The translations under genes and the position numbers were made by a program. A DNA stretch of 64,000 nucleotides. Source: Branchiibius hedensis. GTDB lineage: Bacteria; Actinomycetota; Actinomycetes; Actinomycetales; Dermatophilaceae. The stretch covers positions 2,170,001 to 2,234,000 of the forward strand of contig NZ_UESZ01000001.1 in assembly GCF_900108585.1 (NCBI RefSeq), given 5' to 3'. Below, in pieces: positions 20,178-29,472 of this stretch (the first letter of the stretch is position 1; each line of letters starts with the position of its first letter). Under the pieces are notes generated by a model. That model ran no database searches, was not told the origin of the DNA, and saw nothing but the letters and a program-made list of their open reading frames with translations.

Positions 20178-20864
20178 TCAGGCGGGGGCGCCGGCCTTGT
20201 AGCCGACTCCCCGCACGGTCAGCACGATCTCGGGATGCTCCGGATCGCGCTCGATCTTGGCCCGCAGCCGTTGCACGTGCACGTTGACCAAGCGGGTGTC
20301 CCCGGCATGGCGGTAACCCCAGACCTTCTGCAACAACTCCTCGCGACTGAACACCTTCCACGGCTTGCGCGCGAGGGTCACGACCAGGTCGAACTCCAGG
20401 GGCGTCAGGGCGATCGCCTCCTCACCGCGGTGCACCGAGTGACCGGTGATGTCGATCGCCAGGTTGCCGATGCGCAACGTGTCGTCGACCCCTTCACGCT
20501 CGTCCGTGCGACGCAACCGGGCGTGCACGCGAGCAATGAGTTCCTGCGGTTTGAACGGTTTGGTGATGTAGTCATCGGCTCCGGCGTCGAGGCCGGCAAC
20601 CACGTCCACGGTGTCCGTGCGGGCGGTCAGCATGACGATCGGCACCCCGGATTCGGCCCGCAACTGCTGGCAGACCTGCACCCCGTCCAGGCCGGGCAAC
20701 ATCACATCCAGAAGGACGACGTCGGGTTTGAAAGCCCGGAACGCCTCGAGCGCACCACTGCCGTCGGGGCAGTGCCCCACGTCCCAGCCCTCACCGCGCA
20801 GCACGATGCCCAGCATCTCGGCCAGCGACGGATCGTCATCGACCACCAGTACCCGTGCATTCAT
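20178..20864 (-). CDS. mtrA: Response regulator MtrA
   Basis: A 228-residue OmpR/PhoB-type regulator. The receiver domain has acidic D9/D10, phosphoacceptor D53 in LLDVMLPG, T80 and K102 (TKPF). The C-terminal winged helix ends with VWGYRHAGDTRLVNVHVQRL, typical of MtrA. It is essential in mycobacteria and a regulator of cell-wall and developmental genes in Streptomyces. The ATG at 20864 has only a weak ribosome-binding site. A long hairpin ends 25 bases upstream, so translation or transcription may be controlled in the leader. Confidence 0.97.
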   Translation of the reverse strand: MNARVLVVDDDPSLAEMLGIVLRGEGWDVGHCPDGSGALEAFRAFKPDVVLLDVMLPGLDGVQVCQQLRAESGVPIVMLTARTDTVDVVAGLDAGADDYITKPFKPQELIARVHARLRRTDEREGVDDTLRIGNLAIDITGHSVHRGEEAIALTPLEFDLVVTLARKPWKVFSREELLQKVWGYRHAGDTRLVNVHVQRLRAKIERDPEHPEIVLTVRGVGYKAGAPA

Positions 20865-20889
20865 ATCGGCTCAAGTGTCACATACGAAG

Positions 20890-20928
20890 GTGGGGTACGC
20901 CGATCGGCCAGCGATCGGCGTACCCCAC
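20890..20928. terminator. 17-bp perfect hairpin between ahcY and mtrA
   Basis: GTGGGGTACGCCGATCG (20890-20906) pairs perfectly with CGATCGGCGTACCCCAC (20912-20928) around a 5-base loop. It could terminate ahcY transcription (no U-tract follows). Because it stops only 25 bases before the mtrA start codon, it is also almost certainly transcribed in any mtrA mRNA that starts upstream of it. The true role cannot be decided from sequence. Confidence 0.7.
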
Positions 20929-20952
20929 GTGTTGAACAGGGTCACCGCCCTT

Positions 20953-21239
20953 TTGGAGCCGACTCCTCGAACCTCGGCATCCGGCCGCCGACTCCGCTGC
21001 GCTCCGCCGACAACCTCCGCCTCGCTCTTCGTCGTCGACTCAGGAATACCCATTGGAGCCGACTCCTCGAACCTCGGCATCCGGCCGCCGACTCCGCTGC
21101 GCTCCGCCGACAACCTCCGCCTCGCTCTTCGTCGTCGACTCAGGAATACCCATTGGAGCCGACTCCTCGAACCTCGGCATCCGGCCGCCGGCTCCGCTGC
21201 GCTCCGCCGACAACCTCCGCCTCGCTCTTCGTCGTCGAC

Positions 21240-21243
<4 letters not shown>
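20953..21243. repeat. 100-bp exact tandem repeat, 2.9 copies
   Basis: Copies start at TTGGAGCC in positions 20953, 21053 and 21153, period exactly 100 bp. The third copy is cut at 21243. Copies 1 and 2 appear identical and copy 3 differs by one base (21191 G for A). The array ends inside the ahcY stop codon (TGA at 21240-21242). Since 100 is not a multiple of three, the repeats shift frame each time, which argues against coding. The 375-bp mtrA-ahcY gap otherwise holds only the 17-bp hairpin; M. tuberculosis has tmk there. Confidence 0.9.
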
Positions 21244-22679
<1,436 letters not shown>

Positions 22680-22690
22680 GGGTAACTCCT

Positions 22691-22755
22691 GGTGATGGTT
22701 CGGTGGACTACCCGGCGCTGCCCTTCTGGGCTTCGCTACTGCGGCGGTCATCACC
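22691..22755 (-). promoter_or_regulatory. Candidate structured ahcY leader
   Basis: On the minus strand, GGTGATG (complement of 22749-22755) can pair with CATCACC (complement of 22691-22697) to close a 65-nt element that ends 11 bases before the ahcY start codon. It contains an internal GCCC-AGAA-GGGC hairpin. It does not show the conserved cores I know for SAH, SAM-II or SAM-IV riboswitches. Covariation in relatives would be needed to call it a riboswitch. Confidence 0.35.
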
Positions 22756-22850
22756 CGCGCCGGCGCACCGATTCTAGCGAGATCTCCGGCGGGCATCGTC
22801 AGCACGACCACCCCTCGGCCGAACCGAGCAGATATTTTCCAACAAACTCT

Positions 22851-22866
22851 TGTGACCTGGGTCACA
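22851..22866 (+). promoter_or_regulatory. CRP/GlxR-type operator upstream of first secreted paralogue
   Basis: TGTGACCTGGGTCACA fits TGTGA-N6-TCACA exactly, the consensus for CRP and its actinobacterial relatives (GlxR, Mycobacterium Crp). Its centre is 81 bp before the start codon at 22940. A possible -10 hexamer (TACGAT, 22890-22895) would place the operator centre near -43, as in class II CRP promoters. Confidence 0.7.
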
Positions 22867-22939
22867 CAAGGGCCATTATCTGCCTAACCTACGATGACGT
22901 AGGTGTAGGTACAAGCACGAGTGACCACCGGGAGATCGC

Positions 22940-23581
22940 ATGCACCACGTTCTTCGAAGGACCGCCACCGGCCTGGGCGGTGGGGCCCTGGCCGTTTCGG
23001 CCTTCGCCTTGGCGCCAAACGCTGCCCACGCCGCCCAACCGCTGGCCGCGGAGGCCACTGCCGCCTCGTCGACTGCGGTCGCCGCGACGACGACAGCACT
23101 GAAGTACGACTGCTACACCACCAAGGCCGGGATCAAGATCGGCCTGGGCACCTGGCCCGCGTCCGTGACCGTGACGGCACCGCTGACGGCCACCGTCGGT
23201 TCCGTCGTGACCGCACCGTCGGTCGGCGCAGCGATCACGGTCCCCTCAGGCACCACGTCAACGCTCCGGCTGCTCGGGATCAGTTCCCTGACCGGAAGCG
23301 CAACGGTGTGGTACTCGGCGACGGGTGCGGTCAAGAGCCCCGGAAACCGGACCACCACGGTCACCGTTCCGACGGTGAAGGTCCCCTCCTCCGGCTCGTT
23401 CCCGGTCAGCCTGAGCGGCGGACCGATCAGCGAAACGGCGGCGTCCTCGCCGGGCACTGCCACGTTCAACATCGGTGCGTTGGTCAGCACGCTGAAGACC
23501 AACACCGGCAAGAGCCTGCCGATCGTCTGCACGCCGTCCGCGGGTCAATCGCTGGTGGTTCTCAACGTCGCGATCAAGTAG
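22940..23581 (+). CDS. Secreted protein, DUF6801-like, paralogue 1
   Basis: A 213-residue protein with a Sec signal peptide (basic MHHVLRRT, hydrophobic core, cleavage after AHA near residue 31-32). The mature part is Thr/Ser/Ala-rich, predicted all-beta, with a Cys early (LKYDCYTT) and one late (LPIVCTPS) that probably form a disulfide. It resembles actinobacterial DUF6801 proteins, but that name is tentative. YSATGAVK, GGPIS and the Lys-Thr-Asn-x-Gly block are shared with the next gene. GGGAG 5 bases before the ATG supports the start. A CRP-type site lies upstream and a hairpin follows. Confidence 0.8.
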   Translation: MHHVLRRTATGLGGGALAVSAFALAPNAAHAAQPLAAEATAASSTAVAATTTALKYDCYTTKAGIKIGLGTWPASVTVTAPLTATVGSVVTAPSVGAAITVPSGTTSTLRLLGISSLTGSATVWYSATGAVKSPGNRTTTVTVPTVKVPSSGSFPVSLSGGPISETAASSPGTATFNIGALVSTLKTNTGKSLPIVCTPSAGQSLVVLNVAIK

Positions 23582-23596
23582 ATCCCGCCGCGCTCA

Positions 23597-23638
23597 CCGG
23601 CCGGTTCCTGCCCTTCTGACGGGGTGCGAACCGGCCGG
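23597..23638 (+). terminator. Hairpin terminator after secreted paralogue 1
   Basis: CCGGCCGGTTC (23597-23607) pairs with GAACCGGCCGG (23628-23638), an 11-bp perfect stem beginning 15 bases after the stop codon. A short CCC/GGG stem is possible inside the 20-base loop. Confidence 0.7.
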
Positions 23639-23649
23639 AAACCACCTCT

Positions 23650-23665
23650 TGTGATTTACGACACA
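23650..23665 (+). promoter_or_regulatory. CRP/GlxR-type operator upstream of second secreted paralogue
   Basis: TGTGATTTACGACACA matches TGTGA-N6-TCACA with one mismatch in the right half. Its centre lies about 80 bp before the start codon at 23738, the same distance as in the paralogue. Flanking bases are also shared with the first promoter (CTCTTGTGA on the left; CCAT and CCTACG on the right), so promoter and gene were duplicated together. Confidence 0.6.
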
Positions 23666-23737
23666 CCGTGCCATGGTTAATCCACCTACGTAACCGTAAC
23701 CAGTTCTGGACGGTGTCCAGATACCGCAGGAGGCTTC

Positions 23738-24328
23738 ATGAATTCCGCCGTACGCCGCGCCGCCGTTCTTGCTGGAGCGGGCGCCCTCGTGGCTTCCGCC
23801 TCGGCGCTTGTGACGCCGGCGGCCCACGCCGCCGGGACTGGGACCGGCCAGTACAACTGCACCTCGACGCTGAAGGGCGCGACCATCTCGGTCGGCACCT
23901 GGACCGCAGCCGTCGCCGCGTTCAGCCCGTCGTCAGTCGCCAAGGGCGCCACCATCTCCACTCCCCTGGTCACCGGTGTCATCAGCGCTCCGGCACAGGC
24001 CACGGCACTGTTGCAGGCCAAGGGCATCAGCGTCCTGCAGGGCACCACCACCGTGAAGTACTCGGCTACCGGTGCCGTCAAGAACCCGGGGGCGCGCAGC
24101 ACGAACGTCGCCGCGCCGCTAGCAGTCGTCCCACCCTCGGGCAACGCGCTCGGCATCGCTCTGGTCGGCGGTCCGATCTCTGACACGGCAGCGAACTCCG
24201 CTGGCACCGTCACCTACGCGGTGACCTCGGTGGCCGGCACGTTCAAGACCAACAAGGGCACCACCCTGTCGATCAAGTGCACCCCGGTCGGCGGTTCGGT
24301 CACGATCGCAACGGTCGCGGTCAAGTAG
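23738..24328 (+). CDS. Secreted protein, DUF6801-like, paralogue 2
   Basis: A 196-residue secreted protein with a signal peptide ending AHAA near residue 32. It is homologous to the preceding gene over its whole length: YSATGAVKNPGARST, VPPSG, LVGGPISDTA, TFKTNKGTTLSIKCTP. The same two cysteines (YNCTST and IKCTP) are kept. The ATG is preceded by AGGAGG. No catalytic motif is visible; a structural or adhesive cell-surface role is possible but unproven. It is transcribed separately, between two strong hairpins. Confidence 0.8.
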   Translation: MNSAVRRAAVLAGAGALVASASALVTPAAHAAGTGTGQYNCTSTLKGATISVGTWTAAVAAFSPSSVAKGATISTPLVTGVISAPAQATALLQAKGISVLQGTTTVKYSATGAVKNPGARSTNVAAPLAVVPPSGNALGIALVGGPISDTAANSAGTVTYAVTSVAGTFKTNKGTTLSIKCTPVGGSVTIATVAVK

Positions 24329-24348
24329 GCCCCAGCACCACCGCGCAC

Positions 24349-24390
24349 ACCTCAGCGGCGTCGTTCCCCCGGGAGCGACGCCGCTGAGGT
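24349..24390 (+). terminator. Hairpin terminator after secreted paralogue 2
   Basis: A 15-bp perfect stem, ACCTCAGCGGCGTCG (24349-24363) with CGACGCCGCTGAGGT (24376-24390), can extend into the loop through TCCC/GGGA pairing. It starts 20 bases after the stop codon. Confidence 0.85.
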
Positions 24391-24422
24391 ATCTACGCTG
24401 GTGCGCCGGCCTCCTGTTCCGC

Positions 24423-24557
24423 ATGACCGTCGCACAACGCACCGGACTGCACCTGGGTGTGTACCTCCTGGCCTTGTTGATGCTGCTCGGGGTCACCCGG
24501 ATCGTCGACGCCTCGACGTACCCGCCGCCTCCGTCCACCGTCACCCAGACCCCGTAG
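24423..24557 (+). CDS. Possible 44-residue single-pass membrane protein
   Basis: An ATG at 24423 opens a 44-codon frame: a short basic N-terminus (MTVAQRTG), one hydrophobic helix (VYLLALLMLLGV) and a proline-rich extracytoplasmic tail (TYPPPPSTVTQTP). The composition (high GC at third positions, positive-inside charge) fits a real small membrane protein, but no clear ribosome-binding site precedes it and I know no family. It sits between the terminator of the secreted pair and ilvA. Confidence 0.4.
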   Translation: MTVAQRTGLHLGVYLLALLMLLGVTRIVDASTYPPPPSTVTQTP

Positions 24558-24615
24558 GCCGCCCGCGATCTGAACGGGCGAGAGCGCAACCCTCGCGGGG
24601 CACGACAATGGGCCT

Positions 24616-25896
24616 ATGCAGTTCCCGCCCGATACCACCGCACCGGTCACCGCCGCCGATATCGACGCCGCCGCGGACCGCCTGCACTCGGTGGTCAGAC
24701 CGACCGCCCTGGAGTTCAGCCCCCGCCTTTCGGCGCTGACCGGTGCCCGGGTCTATCTCAAACGCGAGGACCTGCAGTCGGTGCGCTCCTACAAGGTCCG
24801 CGGTGCGTTCAACCTGATGACCGGACTCGATGACGAGGCGCGGCGTACCGGTGTGGTGTGCGCGAGTGCGGGCAACCACGCGCAGGGCGTCGCGCTGGCG
24901 TGTCGCACCTTGGAGATCCCCGGCCGGATCTACCTGCCGCGCAACACTCCCCGCCAGAAACGCAACCGCATCGAGCACCATGGCGGTCCGTGGATCGAAC
25001 TGCACCTGGTGGGAAGTACCTTCGACGAAGCCGCCGAGGCCGCTGCCGCCGATGCTGCCAGCAGCGGCCGAAGCCTGGTGCCGCCGTTCGACCACCCCCT
25101 GGTCATCGCCGGTCAGGGCACCATCGCCCGCGAAATCCTGGATCAACTCGGCGAACCACCGGCACTGGTCGTCGTGCCGATCGGTGGCGGTGGCCTGGCC
25201 GCGGGTGTCACCCAGTACCTGGCCGAACGACAGCCTGACGTCCGCGTTCTCGGTGTCGAGCCCGCCGGTGCTGCCTCCATGACGGCGGCGTTGGCCGCGG
25301 GCCAGCCGGTCACGATCGACGGGATCGACCCGTTCGTCGACGGCGCCGCGGTCCGCACCGTCGGCAGCCTCACCAGCGCCATCCTGGGCGATCACGGTGT
25401 CGAGGTCCGCACCGTGGCCGAGGGGCAGATCTGCACCGAGATGATCGAGCTCTACCAGAACGAAGGCATCATCACCGAGCCGGCCGGAGCGCTGGCCGCG
25501 GCGGCGGTGACCGATCCGGACGCGTCGCCGCTGCCGGTGCACCCCGGCGATGCGGTCGTCGTGGTGGTCTCCGGCGGCAACAACGACCTGTCGCGGTACG
25601 GCGAGGTCGTCGAGAGATCCCTGATCCATCAGGGCCTCAAGCACTACTTCCTGGTCAACTTCTCGCAGGAACCGGGCGCCCTTCGCCGCTTCCTCGACGA
25701 GGTCCTCGGACCGGACGAGGACATCGTGCTGTTCGAGTACGTGAAGCGGAACAACCGCGAGACCGGGCCGGCGCTGGTCGGGATCGAACTGGCCAGTGCC
25801 GCAGACATTTCCGACCTTCTTGACCGGATGGCGAGTACGCCCTTGGAGATCGAGCGACTCGATCCGGGGTCGGTCAGCTTCCGCTTCCTGACCTGA
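24616..25896 (+). CDS. ilvA: Threonine ammonia-lyase (threonine deaminase)
   Basis: A 426-residue PLP enzyme that converts threonine to 2-oxobutanoate, the first step of isoleucine synthesis. The PLP lysine is K60 in VRSYKVRGAFN. Also visible are SAGNHAQGVA, the phosphate-binding PIGGGGLAAG and EPAGALAAAA. A C-terminal ACT-like regulatory domain (about 335-426) begins LKHYFLVNFSQEPGALRRFL, so feedback control by isoleucine is expected. No other ilv gene is nearby. Its 3' end overlaps the convergent CDF transporter gene by 23 bp. Confidence 0.95.
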   Translation: MQFPPDTTAPVTAADIDAAADRLHSVVRPTALEFSPRLSALTGARVYLKREDLQSVRSYKVRGAFNLMTGLDDEARRTGVVCASAGNHAQGVALACRTLEIPGRIYLPRNTPRQKRNRIEHHGGPWIELHLVGSTFDEAAEAAAADAASSGRSLVPPFDHPLVIAGQGTIAREILDQLGEPPALVVVPIGGGGLAAGVTQYLAERQPDVRVLGVEPAGAASMTAALAAGQPVTIDGIDPFVDGAAVRTVGSLTSAILGDHGVEVRTVAEGQICTEMIELYQNEGIITEPAGALAAAAVTDPDASPLPVHPGDAVVVVVSGGNNDLSRYGEVVERSLIHQGLKHYFLVNFSQEPGALRRFLDEVLGPDEDIVLFEYVKRNNRETGPALVGIELASAADISDLLDRMASTPLEIERLDPGSVSFRFLT

Positions 25897-26863
25897 CGTG
25901 TCCGATCGAATCGGCGCCGGCCTCCCCCGTGTCGAGCGCGGGTTCGAGGTAGATCAGCAACTCCATATCCGGCTGAGCTGATCTGGCCGCCGTTTCTGCG
26001 GCATCGATCGCAGCGGAGATCTCCCCGCCGGTGTCGCCGGTGTCGACCGCGACCTTGGCGGCGACCAGGAGTTCATCTGGACCCAGGTGCAGCGTCTTGA
26101 GGTGGATCACCCGATCGATCACGTCGACCGACTCGATGGCGTCGCGGATAGACCGCACCCGCTCCGGGGCAGCTCCCTCCCCGATCAGCAGGGACTTCAT
26201 TTCGACGGCCAGCACCACGGCCACCGCCACCAACAGCAGGCCGATCATCGCCGTGCCAGCAGCGTCCCATCGCGCATCCTGGGTGATGATGGCCAGGCCC
26301 ACACCGAACATCGCGAACAGCAGACCGATCAGCGCAGCGAAGTCTTCCAGGAGCACGACCGGCAGCTCCGGCGCCTTGGCGCCGCGCACATAACGCACCC
26401 ACGACGCAGCGCCGCGGGTGTGGTTGGCCTCGCCGATCGCCGTACGGAAGGAGAAACCCTCCATACAGATCGCCACCACCAGGACCAACAACGGCACCCA
26501 CCACCAGCGCTGATCAGTCCCGGGTCGCTCACCGTGGCCCGAAACCGCCTCGTGCCACTTGTGATACGCCTCGTAGAGCGCAAAGAGACCACCGATGGTG
26601 AACAGCACGATGGAGACGATGAAGGCGTAGACGTACCGCTCACGGCCGTAGCCGAACGGGTGGTCGACGTCGGCTGAGCGCTTGGCCTTCTTACCGCCCA
26701 CCAGCAACAGCAACTGGTTGCCCGAGTCGGCGAAGGAGTGCACCGCCTCGGCCAGCATCGAGGACATGCCGGTCAGCAAGTAGGCGACCAGTTTGGTCAG
26801 CGCGATCCCCAGGTTCGCCGACAGCGCAGCGATGATGGCCTTGTTGCCTCCGCTACTGGACAT
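25874..26863 (-). CDS. Cation diffusion facilitator (CDF) family transporter
   Basis: A 329-residue inner-membrane protein with about six membrane helices. TM2 carries the metal-site motif HSFADSGNQ (HxxxD), followed by DHPFGYGRERYVY, a CDF hallmark. A cytoplasmic C-terminal domain (GPDELLVAAKVAVD) fits the CDF dimerisation fold. Such proteins export divalent metals (Zn, Co, Fe, Mn) with proton antiport; the metal is not predictable here. A large insert after TM3 (YHKWHEAVSGHGERPG) resembles the 'cation transporter' subgroup common in actinobacteria. Confidence 0.9.
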   Translation of the reverse strand: MSSSGGNKAIIAALSANLGIALTKLVAYLLTGMSSMLAEAVHSFADSGNQLLLLVGGKKAKRSADVDHPFGYGRERYVYAFIVSIVLFTIGGLFALYEAYHKWHEAVSGHGERPGTDQRWWWVPLLVLVVAICMEGFSFRTAIGEANHTRGAASWVRYVRGAKAPELPVVLLEDFAALIGLLFAMFGVGLAIITQDARWDAAGTAMIGLLLVAVAVVLAVEMKSLLIGEGAAPERVRSIRDAIESVDVIDRVIHLKTLHLGPDELLVAAKVAVDTGDTGGEISAAIDAAETAARSAQPDMELLIYLEPALDTGEAGADSIGHVRSGSGS

Positions 26864-26893
26864 GAGCGGCAGTCTAGAGCGGTGGCCGGGCGG

Positions 26894-28273
26894 TCAGTTA
26901 CCGAAGTCCAGACCCAGGAGCGCGTTCTCGATCACCTCGGCCAGCGCCGGGTGGATCCAGTACTGGCCACGGGCCATCTGATGCACCCCGAGTCCGAAGG
27001 ACATGGCCTGGATCAGCAACTGGATCAAGCTGCTGGCGTCCGGGCCCATCAGGTGGGCGCCGAGCAGTTCGCCGGTACGCCGATCGGCAACCAGTTTCAC
27101 AAAGCCCGTGGTGTCCTCCATCGCCCAGCCGTACGCAACGTCGCCGTACTTCTGGCTCTTGGTGACCACGTCATGACCAGCCTCGCGGGCCTGGCGCTCG
27201 GTGAGGCCCACGCCTGCCAACTGCGGGTGGGTGAAAACGGCCGACGGCACGAACCGGTGGTCGATGCTGCGCAGTTCCCGCGGGTGGGCCAGGTTGTGCG
27301 CGACGACTCGCGCCTCGTGGTTGGCGACGTGTTTGAGCTGGTACGGCGAGCTGACGTCGCCCAGCGCCCAGACCCCTTCCGCGCTGGTCCGGCCAAATTC
27401 ATCGACAATGACCCGACCGTCGGAGTGGGTAGCGACACCCGCTGCGGACAGGTCCAGATCCGGGGTGTTGGGGGCTCGCCCCGTCGCGACCAGCAGGATG
27501 TCACCGGTCACCGACTCCCCCGTGGTGAGTTCCGCGGTGACGCCGGCCGCGTCCTGCCGGGCGGCAATGACCTCGGCCGACAGGTGCAGATCCCATCGCT
27601 GCGCGGCCAGTTCCGTGAACGCGGTGGAAACCTCCTCGTCGGTCTGGCGCAGCAGAGCCGGGCCGCGCGTCACGATGCTGACATCGACGCCGAGCGCTGA
27701 GAACACGTGCGCGAACTCCGCCGCAATGTAGCCGCCGCCGAGAATCACCATGCGAGAAGGCAACTCGTCGATCCGCATGACGTTTTCGTTCGTGTAGTAC
27801 GTGACACCAGAATCCCGCACCGGGTCGGGGATGATCGGACTCGAACCCGTCGCGATCACGATCTGGTCAGCGGTCAGGTGCTGCTCCTGCCCGTCGACGG
27901 TGACCGTCAGCGCGCGCGAACCGGTGAACCGGGCCGAACCCAGGTAGGCGGTCGTGTTGGGCCCGTTGACGCGGTAGTCCTTGCCGCCCTCGGAGATCGG
28001 GTCGATCCGGGCGAAGACCCGGTCGCGAATGTCCCGCCACCGGATCGCGTCGATGTGCGCATCGATCCCGTACGTCGCGGCGGACCTGATCTGCTCGGCC
28101 ACTTCCGCGGCGTAGACGAACATCTTCGTGGGGATGCAGCCCACGTTGAGGCAGGTCCCGCCGAAGACGCCGCGCTCGATGATCGCGACCCGTTTCCCGT
28201 CGAAGTCGGGGGTGATGATCGAGTTGCCGGAACCGGAGCCGATAACGGCCAGATCGAAGTGCTCGCTAGTCAC
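26894..28273 (-). CDS. mtr: Mycothione reductase
   Basis: A 459-residue FAD/NADPH pyridine-nucleotide disulfide reductase. FAD-binding GSGSGN begins at residue 12, the redox-active pair is in GGTCLNVGCIPTK (Cys41, Cys46), NADPH-binding is VILGGGYIAAEFAHVF, and the C-terminal catalytic dyad is in YWIHPALAEVIENAL. The wording of the redox block (IPTKMFVYAAEVA) is characteristic of mycothione reductase rather than lipoamide dehydrogenase. It keeps mycothiol reduced, which supports an actinobacterial host. The GTG at 28273 is chosen because residues before it are not conserved. Confidence 0.92.
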   Translation of the reverse strand: MTSEHFDLAVIGSGSGNSIITPDFDGKRVAIIERGVFGGTCLNVGCIPTKMFVYAAEVAEQIRSAATYGIDAHIDAIRWRDIRDRVFARIDPISEGGKDYRVNGPNTTAYLGSARFTGSRALTVTVDGQEQHLTADQIVIATGSSPIIPDPVRDSGVTYYTNENVMRIDELPSRMVILGGGYIAAEFAHVFSALGVDVSIVTRGPALLRQTDEEVSTAFTELAAQRWDLHLSAEVIAARQDAAGVTAELTTGESVTGDILLVATGRAPNTPDLDLSAAGVATHSDGRVIVDEFGRTSAEGVWALGDVSSPYQLKHVANHEARVVAHNLAHPRELRSIDHRFVPSAVFTHPQLAGVGLTERQAREAGHDVVTKSQKYGDVAYGWAMEDTTGFVKLVADRRTGELLGAHLMGPDASSLIQLLIQAMSFGLGVHQMARGQYWIHPALAEVIENALLGLDFGN

Positions 28274-28295
28274 CCCGCCAGCGTAAGAGGCGCGC

Positions 28296-29459
28296 CTACA
28301 GCCCCTTCGCGCGCACCCGTTCGAGATAGTCCGCCAGATGCGGGGAGACGGCCGGGTCGATGCCAAGGCCCAGGGCGACGTACGTCGCGGCGAAGTCGGT
28401 GACGGCAACGTGCTCGGCCAGCCGGGCGATGGCCGGTCCGGGTGCGCTGCGGTGCTCGATGACGGTGGCGCCCGCGTCGCGCGCGGTCTCCAGCAGCGAG
28501 TCGGTGAGCGCATCGGCGACCTCACCCGGCTGCGCGTCGCGCAACATGACCACACCGAGCGCCGGTTGCTCGGGGCCGTCGAGGAAGGGGTCGGCGAAGA
28601 TGTCCTTGGCCTGAGTCACTCCGGCGCCGCCACCGGCCGTGAAGGGACCGTCGAACAGGGAGACCACCTGTGAGGCAGTGTCCGGCAACTCGCCCCAGGT
28701 GGCCGGGATACGCGCCGTACGGGCCAGCATGGACACCGCGCGCAGGGCCGCCACCCCGGTGAGCGGTCCGTCACCGAGCACGACCGGCACGCTTTCGGCG
28801 ACCGACAACGCCATGGACTTCGCGGGGTTCACGAACGACTCGGAGCTCGGGCGGCACGCCTCGGCCCACTCGTTGAGCCGGTCGGCGGCGACGGCGAGCG
28901 CTTCGTCGGGTACGTCGACCAGGCCCAGCCGGTCACCGGCCATCAGAACGGGCGTCAGCAACGACCACAGGGAGGTACGGCTCGAGGTGCGGCCGCGGCC
29001 CACGTCCACGTGGACGCCGCGGGCCTGACGACTGATGTCGGCGAGCACCGAATCCTGCGCGCCGACGGTGAGCAGGGAGGCGCCGCGCCGGGCGGCCTCG
29101 GCGGCCACCGCAACCGGTCCGTCGGCCGCTCCCGACAGGGACACCGCCACGACCAGATCCAGCGGGCCGACCCAGGCAGGTACCGGCACGTTGCGCCGGA
29201 CGGTGACGGGCACCGGGGAGCCCTGTTCGGCCAGCGCCTGAAGGATGTCGGCCACCACCGCGCTGCCACCGAGGGCGCTGACCAGGACACTGCGCGGGCG
29301 CTCGCCGTACGCGACCTGATCGATCCCGGCCTCGTGCGCCAGCGCCATGGACTCACGGACCTGGGCACCGGCGGTGGCCAGCGCCCGCAGGGTGCCACGG
29401 GAGTCACGGGCCGCGATCTGTTCTGAATCGTCGATCCAGGCCTCTTCCAACCGGGGCAT
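28296..29459 (-). CDS. SIS-domain protein (Rv3256c/phosphomannose isomerase-like)
   Basis: A 387-residue protein with a SIS-type sugar-isomerase fold: VLVSALGGSAVVADIL and VAVSLSGAADGPVAVAAEA near the N-terminus, and a C-terminal domain (AFTADFAATYV-like VAVTDFAATYVALGLGIDP) as in bifunctional phosphoglucose/phosphomannose isomerases. It corresponds to Rv3256c, next to phosphomannomutase in mycobacteria. A role in mannose-phosphate supply for GDP-mannose is plausible; the catalytic residues cannot be confirmed by eye. The ATG at 29459 lies 13 bp after the Trm112-like gene, in one operon. Confidence 0.85.
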   Translation of the reverse strand: MPRLEEAWIDDSEQIAARDSRGTLRALATAGAQVRESMALAHEAGIDQVAYGERPRSVLVSALGGSAVVADILQALAEQGSPVPVTVRRNVPVPAWVGPLDLVVAVSLSGAADGPVAVAAEAARRGASLLTVGAQDSVLADISRQARGVHVDVGRGRTSSRTSLWSLLTPVLMAGDRLGLVDVPDEALAVAADRLNEWAEACRPSSESFVNPAKSMALSVAESVPVVLGDGPLTGVAALRAVSMLARTARIPATWGELPDTASQVVSLFDGPFTAGGGAGVTQAKDIFADPFLDGPEQPALGVVMLRDAQPGEVADALTDSLLETARDAGATVIEHRSAPGPAIARLAEHVAVTDFAATYVALGLGIDPAVSPHLADYLERVRAKGL

Positions 29460-29472
29460 CAGCGAGCGCGCC

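Noticed and set aside
22680-22755. Known SAH, SAM-II or SAM-IV riboswitch before ahcY
   Set aside because: The conserved core sequences of these classes that I know are not found; only an uncharacterised stem-loop is reported.
22680-22865. Longer start for ahcY
   Set aside because: The family starts at [11 protein letters not shown] with a good AGGAG; upstream residues are not conserved-looking.
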